DNA of 64,000 nucleotides from Pseudoflavonifractor gallinarum (GTDB lineage: Bacteria; Bacillota; Clostridia; Oscillospirales; Oscillospiraceae), in NCBI RefSeq assembly GCF_014982855.1, contig NZ_JADCKF010000015.1:1-64000 (forward strand), read 5' to 3'. Position numbers and translations under genes: made by a program. Position 1 is the stretch's first letter; each line of letters starts with the position of its first letter. The notes beneath the pieces are model-generated. The model saw only the letters and a program-made list of their open reading frames with translations, was not told where the DNA came from and did no database searches. Positions 51,364-59,845 of the stretch are shown in pieces.

Positions 51364-51760
51364 CTATTTTTGCAGTTCCCGCCGCAGATCGTCCAGGTAC
51401 AGCCTCTGCTGCCGCCTCAGATAACCGGGTACAAAGGGGCGCATCCACCAGCGTTTGGCGCTGACGGTTTCGGTGCAATGGAGCCGGATACCGTCCTCTG
51501 CTATCTCAAAGATCCCCTCCCAGGAGCCGGACATATTGCCGTTCTCCATGGTGAAGGCCCAGCGGCGGAGCGGCTCACAGGCCGTGACGGTGAAGTTCGT
51601 GGCGTAGCCGCTCTTGGTGTGTTCTACGAAGTGGGCCTCGGTCCAGCACCTCTACCCGTTTGAGGTCGCTGCGCCAGGCGGTGTTGGAAAGGTCAGTTAC
51701 CACCTGCCACACCCGCTCCACCGGGCAGGAAAAGTGGACGGTCACCTTGGAAGTTGGCAT
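51364..51760 (-). pseudogene. SRPBCC-domain protein, frameshifted
   Basis: The minus-strand reading from ATG 51760 starts well (VTVHFSCPVERVWQVVTDLS...RVEVLD), then goes out of frame. Removing one base near 51639-51643 gives EAHFVEHTKSGYATNFTVTACEPLRRWAF and joins the downstream frame MENGNMSGSWEGIFEI...YLDDLRRELQK-stop at 51364. The joined ~130-residue product is a typical START-like SRPBCC protein. A single extra base breaks it; a sequencing error could look the same. It is the last gene of the minus-strand operon headed by the WYL regulator. Confidence 0.75.
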
Positions 51761-51764
51761 AAAC

Positions 51765-52322
51765 TCACCCCTTCTTCGCTTTCTTATTCAGCTTCAGGCT
51801 GATGCTCCGGCGGTCCGCTGCCTGTTGAAGCAGTTCCACGGTGGCAAAGGCCCGCTCCTTGATGGGTTGTCCGGCCAGTTCCGGCCGGCTGTCCAAGTCA
51901 GCCATCACGGACTGTAATTCCCCCAGCGGCAGAAGATAGACCGCCGTGTGGAAGAGCGTCTTGCGGCGACCGTCGTTGTAGCCCACCAGAAGTGCGTCCA
52001 ATATGGCGCGCTTTTCCGCTAACTGCGTGAGGTAGGCATCCAGCCCCAGTTCCTGGGCCCGGGCGATATCCTGCTGCCGGTTCCGATGGGGGACGAAGGA
52101 GTCCCCATCGTCAAAGCCATCATAGCGGGAGCAGGGGTACTCCGAACACTCCCAGCAAAACGATACCCCGCCGTGGGCCAGGGAGCACTTGGCGATGGCG
52201 CAGCTCTGGTTGCCTGCCCCGCTGCCGCAGCCGGGACAGTACCCGCCCAGACACATGGAGCAGAGAGCGCAGTTGAGACCGCACAGGGAGAAGCGGGTCT
52301 CTTCTCTGGTAAAGCCCTTCAG
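51765..52322 (-). CDS. DUF3795-type cysteine-rich protein with a likely CTG start
   Basis: A 185-residue reading with the full DUF3795 N-terminus (FSLCGLNCALCSMCLGGYCPGCG, then CWECSEYPC). The metal-binding cysteines of the family are all there. The frame is closed by TGA immediately before CTG 52322, and there is no ATG or GTG before the essential first cysteines; ATG 52256 would remove them. GGAGGGAG stands 4-8 bases before the CTG, so CTG is the plausible start, or the start codon has mutated. Function unknown; probably a metal or Fe-S protein. Confidence 0.7.
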   Translation of the reverse strand: MKGFTREETRFSLCGLNCALCSMCLGGYCPGCGSGAGNQSCAIAKCSLAHGGVSFCWECSEYPCSRYDGFDDGDSFVPHRNRQQDIARAQELGLDAYLTQLAEKRAILDALLVGYNDGRRKTLFHTAVYLLPLGELQSVMADLDSRPELAGQPIKERAFATVELLQQAADRRSISLKLNKKAKKG

Positions 52323-52334
52323 TCACTCCCTCCG

Positions 52335-53273
52335 TTAAAACCACAGTGCTGGTTCCTCCCGGAACACCGGGGTGTCCCCCTGGGCGTAGGGGTCGTAGCG
52401 GTTTTCGTTGCACCCGAATTCCTGCAAAAAGCAGATTTGCCCCGCTTCGTTCCAGCGGATGAGGGAGAGCCCGTCAAAGCTCTGGACAGTGCCGTCCGTC
52501 ATGGCACACCGGAAAGCCCACTCCACCACAGTCTGGTCGCCTTTGTGGAAATACTGCCGGATGTCCCACCACTCCACGGTGCCACGGGTGTTCCACTCGT
52601 CAAACCACAGCTTGATCTTCACCCTGCCGTGGTACTCCGGTCCCCAGCTCTCGATGTAGACGGCATTGGGGGCAAAGAGCTCCTCAATGCCCGTATTCTG
52701 CTTGTCCAGCCACAGGGAAAACCACTGCTGGATCTTACTTTCCCGCTGTTTTTCTGCGTCCATATCCATATTCTCCTGCTCCATCGCCTGGGCAGCATCC
52801 CAAAGCATCAGATATTCCGTACCCTTTTCTGCCGCGATTCGGAAGCCCGCTCGCTGGTAGAGGCACAGGGCCGGGTTTTCCTTCTGGACGGAGAGGGATG
52901 CCCGCCGGTATCCATTCTCCTGGAGAAGGAGCAAAAGATCGTTCAACAGCCGTGTCCCGATGCCTTTTCCGCGATACTCCGGCAGCAATGAGATGGCCAG
53001 GGAGGGGGTGTCGTTGTCGATGTGGCCGTAGTCCTCCATGATGCGGCACCACGCCGCCCCTACCACTTTTCCTCCAACCTCAGCAACCAGACAATAGTCG
53101 CCGGGACGTGTGCCGAAGCCCTCAATATAGACCTGCAGCTCCGGCCGATCCACCACGGACCGGGGCGGCGGCTCCACGCCTTTCGGGAGATAGATGGCCT
53201 GATAGAGAAATTCCCGCAAAAGGGTATATTCCTCCGGGCGTATTTCGCGAATGATCGTGTTCATCTCTTCCAT
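52335..53273 (-). CDS. GNAT acetyltransferase fused to a SnoaL/NTF2-like domain
   Basis: A 312-residue fusion. Residues ~1-155 are a GNAT domain with the acetyl-CoA loop LPEYRGKGIGTRLLNDLL near 105-122. Residues ~185-312 are an NTF2-like cone fold (IQQWFSLWLDKQNTGIEELFAPNAVYIES...GTVEWWDIRQYF), usual for SnoaL-like enzymes or binding modules. Start ATG 53273 overlaps the preceding gene's stop (TGATG). The substrate is unknown; the fusion suggests both act on one small molecule. Confidence 0.82.
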   Translation of the reverse strand: MEEMNTIIREIRPEEYTLLREFLYQAIYLPKGVEPPPRSVVDRPELQVYIEGFGTRPGDYCLVAEVGGKVVGAAWCRIMEDYGHIDNDTPSLAISLLPEYRGKGIGTRLLNDLLLLLQENGYRRASLSVQKENPALCLYQRAGFRIAAEKGTEYLMLWDAAQAMEQENMDMDAEKQRESKIQQWFSLWLDKQNTGIEELFAPNAVYIESWGPEYHGRVKIKLWFDEWNTRGTVEWWDIRQYFHKGDQTVVEWAFRCAMTDGTVQSFDGLSLIRWNEAGQICFLQEFGCNENRYDPYAQGDTPVFREEPALWF

Positions 53274-53902
53274 CACTCCGTCCGTTTGATGGGCTGTCGG
53301 ATGACAGTTTTCAGCTTTTCCGGCTGGCACCGCCGCACATCGCTCAGGTAGATCTCATGGTGGAACCGGCCCTGGCTGAAATCCAGCTCATAGCCCTGCG
53401 CCCTGGCATATTCCTCCATGGCCGCCACGGTGGCGGGCTCATCGTCATAGGGGCCGATGTGCATACACTGGACACACAGCCCCTCCGCCCAGGAGGAAAA
53501 CTCCACCTGGGAGAAGTCCCGCTGTTTTTTCTCCGTGGCCTCCCGGACGGCCCGGTCAAAGACCGCCTTGGTCGCAAACTCCGGCAGGCGGATGAGGGAG
53601 ATCCACCGAAAATCCGCCTTGCGGGAATAGTCCACCCCGTGGACGCCCTCCTGCCACCAAAGGCCCTCCAGCGGCGGCACCACATACTCGAAATAACCCT
53701 CCGGCGGGTTCCGCTTGTTCATCTTGATGGTGTAAGCAACCGCGTAGAGCTGTTCCAGGGCCTGCTTGTAGGCGCCCTGTTCCTCGTTGGGATCGCCCTG
53801 CCCACGCACCGCCAGAAAGTTCATGGCAGGCACTGTGACGATGCCCGGCGTTCTGGGCGGTAGATAGAACTCCTTGTACTCTTTCTTGTAATCAAAGGCC
53901 AT
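53273..53902 (-). CDS. GyrI-like small-molecule-binding protein
   Basis: A 209-residue protein with the GyrI-like/effector-binding layout: MAFDYKKEYKEFYLPPRTPGIVTVPAMNFLAVRGQGDPN at the start and, near the end, CMHIGPYDDEPATVAAMEEYARAQGY with HHEIYLSD. It resembles the stand-alone proteins annotated as GyrI-like in Firmicutes. They bind small drugs or act as hydrolases. CGGAGGAAAT precedes ATG 53902. It is part of the minus-strand operon. Confidence 0.85.
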   Translation of the reverse strand: MAFDYKKEYKEFYLPPRTPGIVTVPAMNFLAVRGQGDPNEEQGAYKQALEQLYAVAYTIKMNKRNPPEGYFEYVVPPLEGLWWQEGVHGVDYSRKADFRWISLIRLPEFATKAVFDRAVREATEKKQRDFSQVEFSSWAEGLCVQCMHIGPYDDEPATVAAMEEYARAQGYELDFSQGRFHHEIYLSDVRRCQPEKLKTVIRQPIKRTE

Positions 53903-53904
53903 GG

Positions 53905-54225
53905 TTATTTCCTCCGTTTTTTCGGCTGCTCCTGAAGGGCCAGACAGGTCAGACGGGTGAGGGTGGTCATGGTGTCCCGGTCATCCACATCCTCCACCCA
54001 GATATAGTCTCTGGCCCCCTCATAGGGCGGAGCCTTGGGCAGATTGGGAAAGGCCGCCTCGCCCGCCGGGGTAATTTTGACAAAGAACTGGTCGCCGCAG
54101 ATGACGGCGAAGAACACGCCGTCGCAGTAGAGACCATACTCCCCGAACATCTTCCGGCTGCGGATGGTCCCGGCCTCCCGCAGCTGTTCGGCCACATAGT
54201 CCACAAAGTCCTGATGAGAGGCCAT
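53905..54225 (-). CDS. TfoX N-terminal-domain protein
   Basis: A 106-residue protein matching the TfoX/Sxy N-terminal domain alone: IRSRKMFGEYGLYCDGVFFAVI, then FVKITPAGEAAF. In Firmicutes this small form is not tied to competence and its role is unknown. ATG 54225 lies one base after the WYL stop, with AGGAGGGA inside that gene's end, so the two are coupled. Confidence 0.85.
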   Translation of the reverse strand: MASHQDFVDYVAEQLREAGTIRSRKMFGEYGLYCDGVFFAVICGDQFFVKITPAGEAAFPNLPKAPPYEGARDYIWVEDVDDRDTMTTLTRLTCLALQEQPKKRRK

Positions 54226-54226
54226 T

Positions 54227-55129
54227 TCAATCCCTCCTGTAACGATGGGCCAGTGTTTCGGCCAGCTGTCCCAGCTGCTCCCGCAGCTCCTCCGGCTCCA
54301 CCAGTTCCGCCTTATCCCCAAAGGTGAGCACCCAGCTGAGGACGCTGTCCGCGTCGGGAAAGCCTCCGGTAAAGCACAGCCGACCGTCCGGCTCCGTAGT
54401 GAAGCGGTCCGCCCCGTATTCCTCCACCAGCCGCCAGCGGCAGCTGGGATCAAAGAGCACGGTGATCTGATACTTTGCCGGAAAGAGCCGCTCTGGCTCC
54501 AGCTCCGGCAGGGACGCAGCCCGGGGCGGAAAGTCCTCCCCGGTGGTAAGATCCGTCATGCGGTTTAGTTTGAACAGCCGGAAATCCTCCCGGCTCCGGC
54601 ACCAGCCCCACACATACCAGGCCGACCAGTGGAACACCAGATAGCAGGGCTCCACCGTGCGCACCGACTCCCCTTTGGGGGAGAAGTAGGTGAAGCGGAT
54701 GGTGCGGTGCTGCTCGATGGCACTCTGGATGAGCTCGATCTTGGGCGGCAGGCTGGTCTTGTACCAGGAGGAGAGGTCGATGAGCATGTGGGCCCCGCCG
54801 GACACCAAAGCGCCCGTCCCGGCGGACAGCTTCTCCATCAGCTGGGCATAGCGCCGGGTGCCGCTGACGCTGTCCAGGCTCCGCAGCCCCGCCAGGATGG
54901 CCTGCATCTCCGGGGCGGTGAGCACCGTCCGGTCCACCCGGTAGCCCTCCATGATGGAGATGCCGCCGCCCGCACCCTGAGCGGTGGCGATAGGGATGCC
55001 CGCCCGGCACAGGGATTCGATGTCCCGCTGGATGGTTCGCCGGGACACCTCGAACTGCTCCGCCAGCTCCGGGGCGGTGACCCTCTCCCGCTGGAGCAGG
55101 ATGGACAGGATGCCAATGAGCTGCTCCAT
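54227..55129 (-). CDS. WYL-domain regulator (YafY type)
   Basis: A 300-residue protein: HTH_11 (VTAPELAEQFEVSRRTIQRDIESL, residues ~17-40), a GGGISIMEGYRVDR hairpin, and a WYL domain near residues 140-200 (CYLVFHWSAWYVWGWCRSREDFRLFKLNRM). ATG 55129 has no strong ribosome site; a TTG two codons upstream is possible. It heads the minus-strand operon (TfoX, GyrI, GNAT, DUF3795, SRPBCC) and probably controls it. It is divergent from the MerR gene. Confidence 0.87.
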   Translation of the reverse strand: MEQLIGILSILLQRERVTAPELAEQFEVSRRTIQRDIESLCRAGIPIATAQGAGGGISIMEGYRVDRTVLTAPEMQAILAGLRSLDSVSGTRRYAQLMEKLSAGTGALVSGGAHMLIDLSSWYKTSLPPKIELIQSAIEQHRTIRFTYFSPKGESVRTVEPCYLVFHWSAWYVWGWCRSREDFRLFKLNRMTDLTTGEDFPPRAASLPELEPERLFPAKYQITVLFDPSCRWRLVEEYGADRFTTEPDGRLCFTGGFPDADSVLSWVLTFGDKAELVEPEELREQLGQLAETLAHRYRRD

Positions 55130-55339
55130 CTTCAAGGAGACCACCGCCTTTCCTGCTTTTATCTGCATTATACCATAGAAACAGGACAACTGTGTGTCAT
55201 GTTTGATTTGAAAGCAACCGAGCGGCTTCCGTTCGCGCTGCGATTAAAAGAAAATCAGTTTTTCAGTGGCCATTTCTCTCTTTCTGTGGTATTGTTCGGT
55301 TGCCGAAAGAAAAAGAGTCGTCAAATTAGAAAGCTTCCC

Positions 55340-55370
55340 TTGACTTTGACGCTCCGTCAACTGGTATAGT
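55340..55370 (+). promoter_or_regulatory. MerR-type promoter with 19-bp spacer
   Basis: TTGACT (55340-55345), a 19-bp spacer, and TATAGT (55365-55370). The spacer contains the dyad TTGACG-CTC-CGTCAA (55346-55360). Overlong spacers with a central dyad are the signature of MerR-activated promoters, so the gene probably activates itself. Confidence 0.75.
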
Positions 55371-55391
55371 ATCCGTAAGGAGGGATGTTTC

Positions 55392-56150
55392 ATGGAGTAT
55401 TCCATTCAGGAGCTGTCGCGCCTGTCCGGGGTGACCACCCGCACCCTGCGCTGGTACGACCAGATCGGCCTGCTCAAGCCCAGCCGGGTGGCGGAGAGCG
55501 GTTACCGCTACTACGGCGGGGCGGAGGTGGACCGATTGCAGGACATTCTCTATTACCGGGCCCTCGGGGTGGAGCTGGCCCAGATCAAGGAATGTCTGGA
55601 CGATCCCTCCTTTGACCGTCTGGCCGCTTTGCGAAACCACCTGACCGCGTTGGAGGCGGAGCGGGAGCGGCTGGAAAAGTTGATCCGGTCGGTGAAAGAC
55701 ACCATCGGAGCGGAAGAAAGGAACGAGATTATGAGCGACGAACAGAAATTTGAGGCGTTCAAGCAGCGCACGGTAGCCCATAATGAGGAAGTCTACGGAG
55801 CGGAGATCCGGGCCAAGTATGGCGACCAGGAGGTGGACGAGGCCAACGCCGCAGTGATGGGTCTGACCCAGGCGCAGTATCAGGAATGGACGGATCTGGG
55901 CCGGGAGATCCAGGAGCGGCTGGAGGCCGCCGTCCGGGCCGGGCTACCCCCGGAGGATCAAGAGGGCAAGGAGATCACCGCCCTCCACCGCCGGTGGCTC
56001 ACCATTACCGGGAAGCAGTACGACCCGGCCAAGCACCGGGGGATCGCGGAACTCTATGTGATGGATGAGCGGTTCACCGCCTACTACGACAAACAAGTAC
56101 CCGGCTGCGCCCGCTTCCTGCGGGATGCGGTCGTCCACTGGGTAAAATAA
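55392..56150 (+). CDS. MerR-family regulator with TipAS ligand domain
   Basis: A 252-residue protein: MerR HTH (IQELSRLSGVTTRTLRWYDQIGLLKPSRVAESGYRYY, residues ~5-41), dimerisation helix to ~100, then a TipAS-type domain (DEQKFEAFKQRTVAHNEEVYGAEIRAKYG and YVMDERFTAYYD). TipAS domains capture thiopeptide and other drugs, so this probably senses an antibiotic. AAGGAGG lies 8 bases before ATG 55392. An internal start at the TipAS domain, known for TipA, could be ATG 55731 after AAGGAACGAG. Confidence 0.9.
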   Translation: MEYSIQELSRLSGVTTRTLRWYDQIGLLKPSRVAESGYRYYGGAEVDRLQDILYYRALGVELAQIKECLDDPSFDRLAALRNHLTALEAERERLEKLIRSVKDTIGAEERNEIMSDEQKFEAFKQRTVAHNEEVYGAEIRAKYGDQEVDEANAAVMGLTQAQYQEWTDLGREIQERLEAAVRAGLPPEDQEGKEITALHRRWLTITGKQYDPAKHRGIAELYVMDERFTAYYDKQVPGCARFLRDAVVHWVK

Positions 56151-56154
56151 GAAT

Positions 56155-56191
56155 GAAGCAGGCCCCTGGCGATTCACCGGGGGCCTGCTTC
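56155..56191. terminator. Bidirectional terminator
   Basis: GAAGCAGGCCCC (56155-56166) pairs with GGGGCCTGCTTC (56180-56191), between the convergent MerR and DUF3788 genes. Confidence 0.8.
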
Positions 56192-56604
56192 TATTTCCGA
56201 TTCGGTTTCCGTTTGATGGCCAGCAGCCGAAGGAAATTCTCAAACAATGAGGTATCCACCGGCTCAAACATCAGCCATTTCCCATCGTGGTAGGTTGGCG
56301 TTCCGTCATAAATGTTTTGTACTTCCGGAGAATAATGCTCTTTGTCGTCCTCGAATTTCAAGCGCTCATCCTTGCCTAAGATGACCATAAACCCGATACA
56401 GTTTTCTCTGGCATACAGCGCGCACAGGGTCTTGCCGCCCCGGCGATATTTATATTCATAGGTCCATGCCTTCCCGCCGCTGCCCCACAGGCGATCCATG
56501 TCATATTTTTCGTCAATCAGGGCACATAGCTGCGTCCAGATCTCATATAAGGGTTTCCCCACTAACCTTGTCATCTGCTCCGCGCTTGGCACGATCTCAG
56601 GCAC
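56191..56604 (-). CDS. DUF3788-like protein
   Basis: A 137-residue protein starting at GTG 56604, with GAGGAGG 8 bases upstream. WTYEYKYRRGGKTLCALYARENCIGFMVILGK and VQNIYDGTPTYHDGKWLMFEP fit DUF3788, a small alpha/beta family of unknown function that often neighbours AraC/GyrI genes in Clostridia, as here. It lies 18 bases after the AraC-type gene on the same strand. Confidence 0.8.
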   Translation of the reverse strand: MPEIVPSAEQMTRLVGKPLYEIWTQLCALIDEKYDMDRLWGSGGKAWTYEYKYRRGGKTLCALYARENCIGFMVILGKDERLKFEDDKEHYSPEVQNIYDGTPTYHDGKWLMFEPVDTSLFENFLRLLAIKRKPNRK

Positions 56605-56622
56605 AACAGCCGCCTCCTCGAT

Positions 56623-57480
56623 TTACTTCTTTTCCACCGGGATCCAGATCTCGCAGTAGTAATCCTGATCCTGGGTCCCATTTTCAAACCTGCTGGCGTC
56701 GCTGTAAAGCTCCACGTTGATGCCCGCGGCAATCTTGTAATCAGGGTTCGTGGGCAGCCACTGGGAAAAGATCTGCTGATTCAGTCCCTGGAGCGCATGG
56801 GGCATCCGGCCGGTGCAGGGGAACACCGCCCAGGTGTGGGCCGGGATGGTGCGGGTGGTGAAGCCCTCCGGGATCTCCCTGGCGGGATCGTAGTTGTCGG
56901 CGATGAGATATTCAAACTCATTTCCGCCCATGCTCTCGTCCAGGTTGATGCCGTATATGCCGCACACCACCTTGCCGCCGCCTGTACCGAAGTGCTCCGC
57001 CCAGAACTGGGGGACCTGGGCCACCGCATCCTCATACTTGAAGGTCTTTGCCCGACAGAGCACCGTGAACGCTTCTTTTTTCATAATCTTGCAATCCATG
57101 TTTTGACCACCTTCCAATGTCACTTTGATCCGAAGCGGAGCAAAGGAACGGACCGCGCCTCCGCTTTTTCGCAGTGCGGCAGGTGTGAGGCCGTGGAAGC
57201 GGGCAAAAGCCTTGGTGAAACTGTCCGGCGAGTCGTAGCCGAACTCCAGCGCGATGTCGATGATTTTCCGGTCCGTCGTGAGGACCTCCAGCCCGGCGGC
57301 GGAGAGCCGGCGCTGGCGGATGTAGTCGCCCACCGTCATGCCGCACAGCATGGCGAAGCCCTTCTGAAAGTAAAAGGGGGATAAAGACGCCTGCTGCGCG
57401 ATGTCCCGGATGGTCAGCGCCTCCCGGAGATGCTGTTCGATATACTGGATCGCCTGATGAATGCTTGTCACCCAATCCAT
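56623..57480 (-). CDS. AraC-family regulator with GyrI-like effector domain
   Basis: A 285-residue protein. Two AraC HTH motifs at the N-terminus: LTIRDIAQQASLSPFYFQKGF and IIDIALEFGYDSPDSFTKAFARFHGLTP. The C-terminal ~160 residues are a GyrI-like effector domain (VLCRAKTFKYEDAVAQVPQFW, WAVFPCTGRMP, YYCEIWIPVEKK). This is the Rob/BltR-like architecture for multidrug sensing. ATG 57480. Confidence 0.9.
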   Translation of the reverse strand: MDWVTSIHQAIQYIEQHLREALTIRDIAQQASLSPFYFQKGFAMLCGMTVGDYIRQRRLSAAGLEVLTTDRKIIDIALEFGYDSPDSFTKAFARFHGLTPAALRKSGGAVRSFAPLRIKVTLEGGQNMDCKIMKKEAFTVLCRAKTFKYEDAVAQVPQFWAEHFGTGGGKVVCGIYGINLDESMGGNEFEYLIADNYDPAREIPEGFTTRTIPAHTWAVFPCTGRMPHALQGLNQQIFSQWLPTNPDYKIAAGINVELYSDASRFENGTQDQDYYCEIWIPVEKK

Positions 57481-57564
57481 TGGTCACACCGTCCTTCTGT
57501 CCTCCAGCATATCGGAACCAGGCGGCCTCTGCCCGATTTTCCGTGTCCATTTTTGTCCGGCCGG

Positions 57565-58011
57565 TCAGTGGTTCAGGATGAATTCCTGGACCGGACAGCC
57601 AAACTCCTCCGTCAGTCTGCCCTCACAAAAGCCCAGCCGCTTGTAGAAAGCCCGGGCAGCGACCCCGTTGGGATCACCCTCCCGGTAGGTGGTGACGGTG
57701 ATGGCTTTCCCGCGCTCCATCTGCGTCAGCATGAAGTCCACCATCTGCCGGGCAATATGCTGCCTTCTGTAAGCGGGGTCCACCGCCAGAAAGCACAGTA
57801 TACCGTTTTCCTTTGAGAACAGCAGGGCGCCCACGACCCGCCCCGCCTCCAATGCACAGATGGCGGAAGACGCTTGGATGAATTGCAGGACGGTGGCCCG
57901 ATGCTCCGCCATCGCTTCGGCGGTTTCCAGGCCGGGAAAGGCATCCCTGACCTGCTCGACCAGTGCCATCCAACCATTGATATGTTCCGGTTTTGAAAGT
58001 TGAATTTTCAT
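57565..58011 (-). CDS. GNAT acetyltransferase
   Basis: A 148-residue GNAT protein: LCFLAVDPAYRRQHIARQMVDFML contains the acetyl-CoA pyrophosphate loop, with Gln-His replacing the more usual Gly-x-Gly. GVAARAFYKRLGFCEGRLTEEFG is motif B. ATG 58011, with TTGAGGAA 8 bases upstream. The substrate is unknown. Confidence 0.85.
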   Translation of the reverse strand: MKIQLSKPEHINGWMALVEQVRDAFPGLETAEAMAEHRATVLQFIQASSAICALEAGRVVGALLFSKENGILCFLAVDPAYRRQHIARQMVDFMLTQMERGKAITVTTYREGDPNGVAARAFYKRLGFCEGRLTEEFGCPVQEFILNH

Positions 58012-58169
58012 AGTGTTATTCCTCAAGGAGGCCATGTTGTGATCCTGTTTCTGATGATTCGCTTTCGGCCGCTGGACCCCAAAGCAGGTCAGGGGGGCTT
58101 TACCAGGGCAGTGCTGCAACGGTTTTCGCATTCCGTCTCGGCCTGATGGAAACGGCAGGAAGAATGGGC

Positions 58170-58757
58170 CTATATCCCCGCCTCGATAAAATGAACGTCT
58201 GAGCTGTCCCAGTATTTTTTGTAGACCCGTTCTTTCTCTCTGTCCAGATTCAGCTGGTACATCCGAAATGTGACCAGGATGTTTTTCGGCTGCCACTGCT
58301 CCTCGTAAGAATATTGGTATTTCATACCCACGTTTCGCATCACACCGCCGCTTCTGGGGTTGTTTCGGTCATGCGTAGCGGTGATATAGGGCAAAACGTC
58401 CTTTTTCACCTGCGCGATCACTGCCCTGCTGGCTTCCGTGACGATTCCTTTGTGCCAATATTCCTTGGAACGCCCATAGCCGAAATCGTGATGTTCGTCC
58501 ATAGCCACGTTTATGTAGCCGATTGGGGCGTTGCGCTCTTTTAGACAGATCGCATAGGCATACCCGCAGGGCTGGGCATAGATCGGCGCGTACCGTTCCT
58601 CGTAAAACTGCTTGGCTTCGTCCATGGTTTTCGCTGGATACCAGGGCAGAAAACGATTGACTTCTTCATCCTGAAGAATCAGGAACAGCGCGTTCACGTC
58701 CTGCTCTGTGAATTTTCTTAAAATCAACCGTTCCGTTTCCAATGTGGGTGTATTCAT
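58170..58757 (-). CDS. RimJ/RimL-type GNAT acetyltransferase
   Basis: A 195-residue protein: LETERLILRKFTEQDVNALF near the start is the RimJ/RimL signature, followed by the acceptor/CoA region HHDFGYGRSKEYWHKGIVTEASRAV and a late NVGMKYQYSYEEQW. ATG 58757 follows AAGGGAG at 9 bases; the ATG at 58781 is upstream of that site. Some members protect against toxic aminoacyl peptides, but no specific substrate can be given. Confidence 0.88.
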   Translation of the reverse strand: MNTPTLETERLILRKFTEQDVNALFLILQDEEVNRFLPWYPAKTMDEAKQFYEERYAPIYAQPCGYAYAICLKERNAPIGYINVAMDEHHDFGYGRSKEYWHKGIVTEASRAVIAQVKKDVLPYITATHDRNNPRSGGVMRNVGMKYQYSYEEQWQPKNILVTFRMYQLNLDREKERVYKKYWDSSDVHFIEAGI

Positions 58758-58868
58758 CGGCTTTTTCTCCCTTGTGTGCATGGTATGTGTTTGTCACTGC
58801 AACGCAGCGCTTCTCTGACAATGCCTCCCTGCTGCCAGTATAACGGTAAACATCCAGCCCGACAAGAC

Positions 58869-59555
58869 TTACCGGCTCAGCATCCAGGCAATACCGGCAG
58901 CGGTGCGCTCCACGCTCTGGACAAAGTGGTTGCCAGGATTCAGCTGGAACACCGTGTCGATCCCTTTGCGCTGGTAATAAGCGCATATCTCCTCGGTGTT
59001 CTCCTGAACCGTGCGCAGGATCGGATTCTTGGTTTTGCTCTCCTTATCTCCCAGAGAGAAATAGATGCAGTCCGGCTGGTGCTGTGGCTCATGGGAGAAG
59101 ATGTGCTCCTTCATTCCGGGAAACCAGAGGGAGCCGGACATGCTGCCCACCCGGGAAAACAGGTCCGTCTGGTAGATGGCATACAGGGCAAACAGTCCGG
59201 CCAGAGAGTATCCGGCGATTCCCCGCCAGCGAGGAACGCCGCCAAGCTCTTTCTCTGCCGCCGGAATGATCTCCTCGGTCAGAAGCCGCAGATGGTCGTC
59301 CGCCCCGCCGGTGCAGGGGTCCGCATTTTTGAAAGTAGGCGGACTATCCCAAGGGGCCATATCGTGGTTCCAGTCCAGATCGCTGATGGCAACCAGCGTG
59401 AACGGCGGGCAGCCAGCAGCCTGTGCGGCCTCATACACCTTTTGCCCTTCACCGGAGAAGGTGTTGAGGTAGATAACGGGGGCATCTGCTTCCAAACTCG
59501 GGAAAATGGATACCGTTTTTTCGTTTATCGTGAAGGTGTACATCGTGTGCATCAT
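58869..59555 (-). CDS. Putative esterase, alpha/beta hydrolase (second copy)
   Basis: A 228-residue protein, about three-quarters identical to 323-1006. Long identical runs include GIAGYSLAGLFALYAIYQTD, with the nucleophile elbow, and FQLNPGNH near the C-terminus. ATG 59555 is chosen because it aligns with the first copy's start and has the same AAAGCGG/AAAGTGG context. Another ATG follows directly. It is the last chromosomal-type gene before the AT-rich block at the right end. Confidence 0.8.
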   Translation of the reverse strand: MMHTMYTFTINEKTVSIFPSLEADAPVIYLNTFSGEGQKVYEAAQAAGCPPFTLVAISDLDWNHDMAPWDSPPTFKNADPCTGGADDHLRLLTEEIIPAAEKELGGVPRWRGIAGYSLAGLFALYAIYQTDLFSRVGSMSGSLWFPGMKEHIFSHEPQHQPDCIYFSLGDKESKTKNPILRTVQENTEEICAYYQRKGIDTVFQLNPGNHFVQSVERTAAGIAWMLSR

Positions 59556-59793
59556 CCGCTTTCTATTGCAACGAAGGTGATAGTCCGGCTGAAATTTTAT
59601 TCCTATGCTTTTCATTGTATATCAAAGTAGGTATAGACGCAACAATCGTGGAAGCTGTAGGAAGTTCTTCTGAGAAAAAACTAAGAATCGTGCGATTGCA
59701 TGATTTTCTTGCGCATTCCTGCTGAATATGCTATCATTATATACAACGCTGTCAGGTGTTGGAATAGACCTTGGCGGCATGATCGCATAAACC

Positions 59794-59824
59794 AAATGCT
59801 CTGCCGAACGGCAGAGCATTTTTG
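59794..59824 (+). terminator. Rho-independent terminator
   Basis: AAATGCTCTGCC (59794-59805) pairs with GGCAGAGCATTT (59810-59821) across a 4-base loop, then TT. It lies just before the XRE remnant. Confidence 0.8.
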
Positions 59825-59845
59825 CCTATCTGGAGGAATCTTCTT

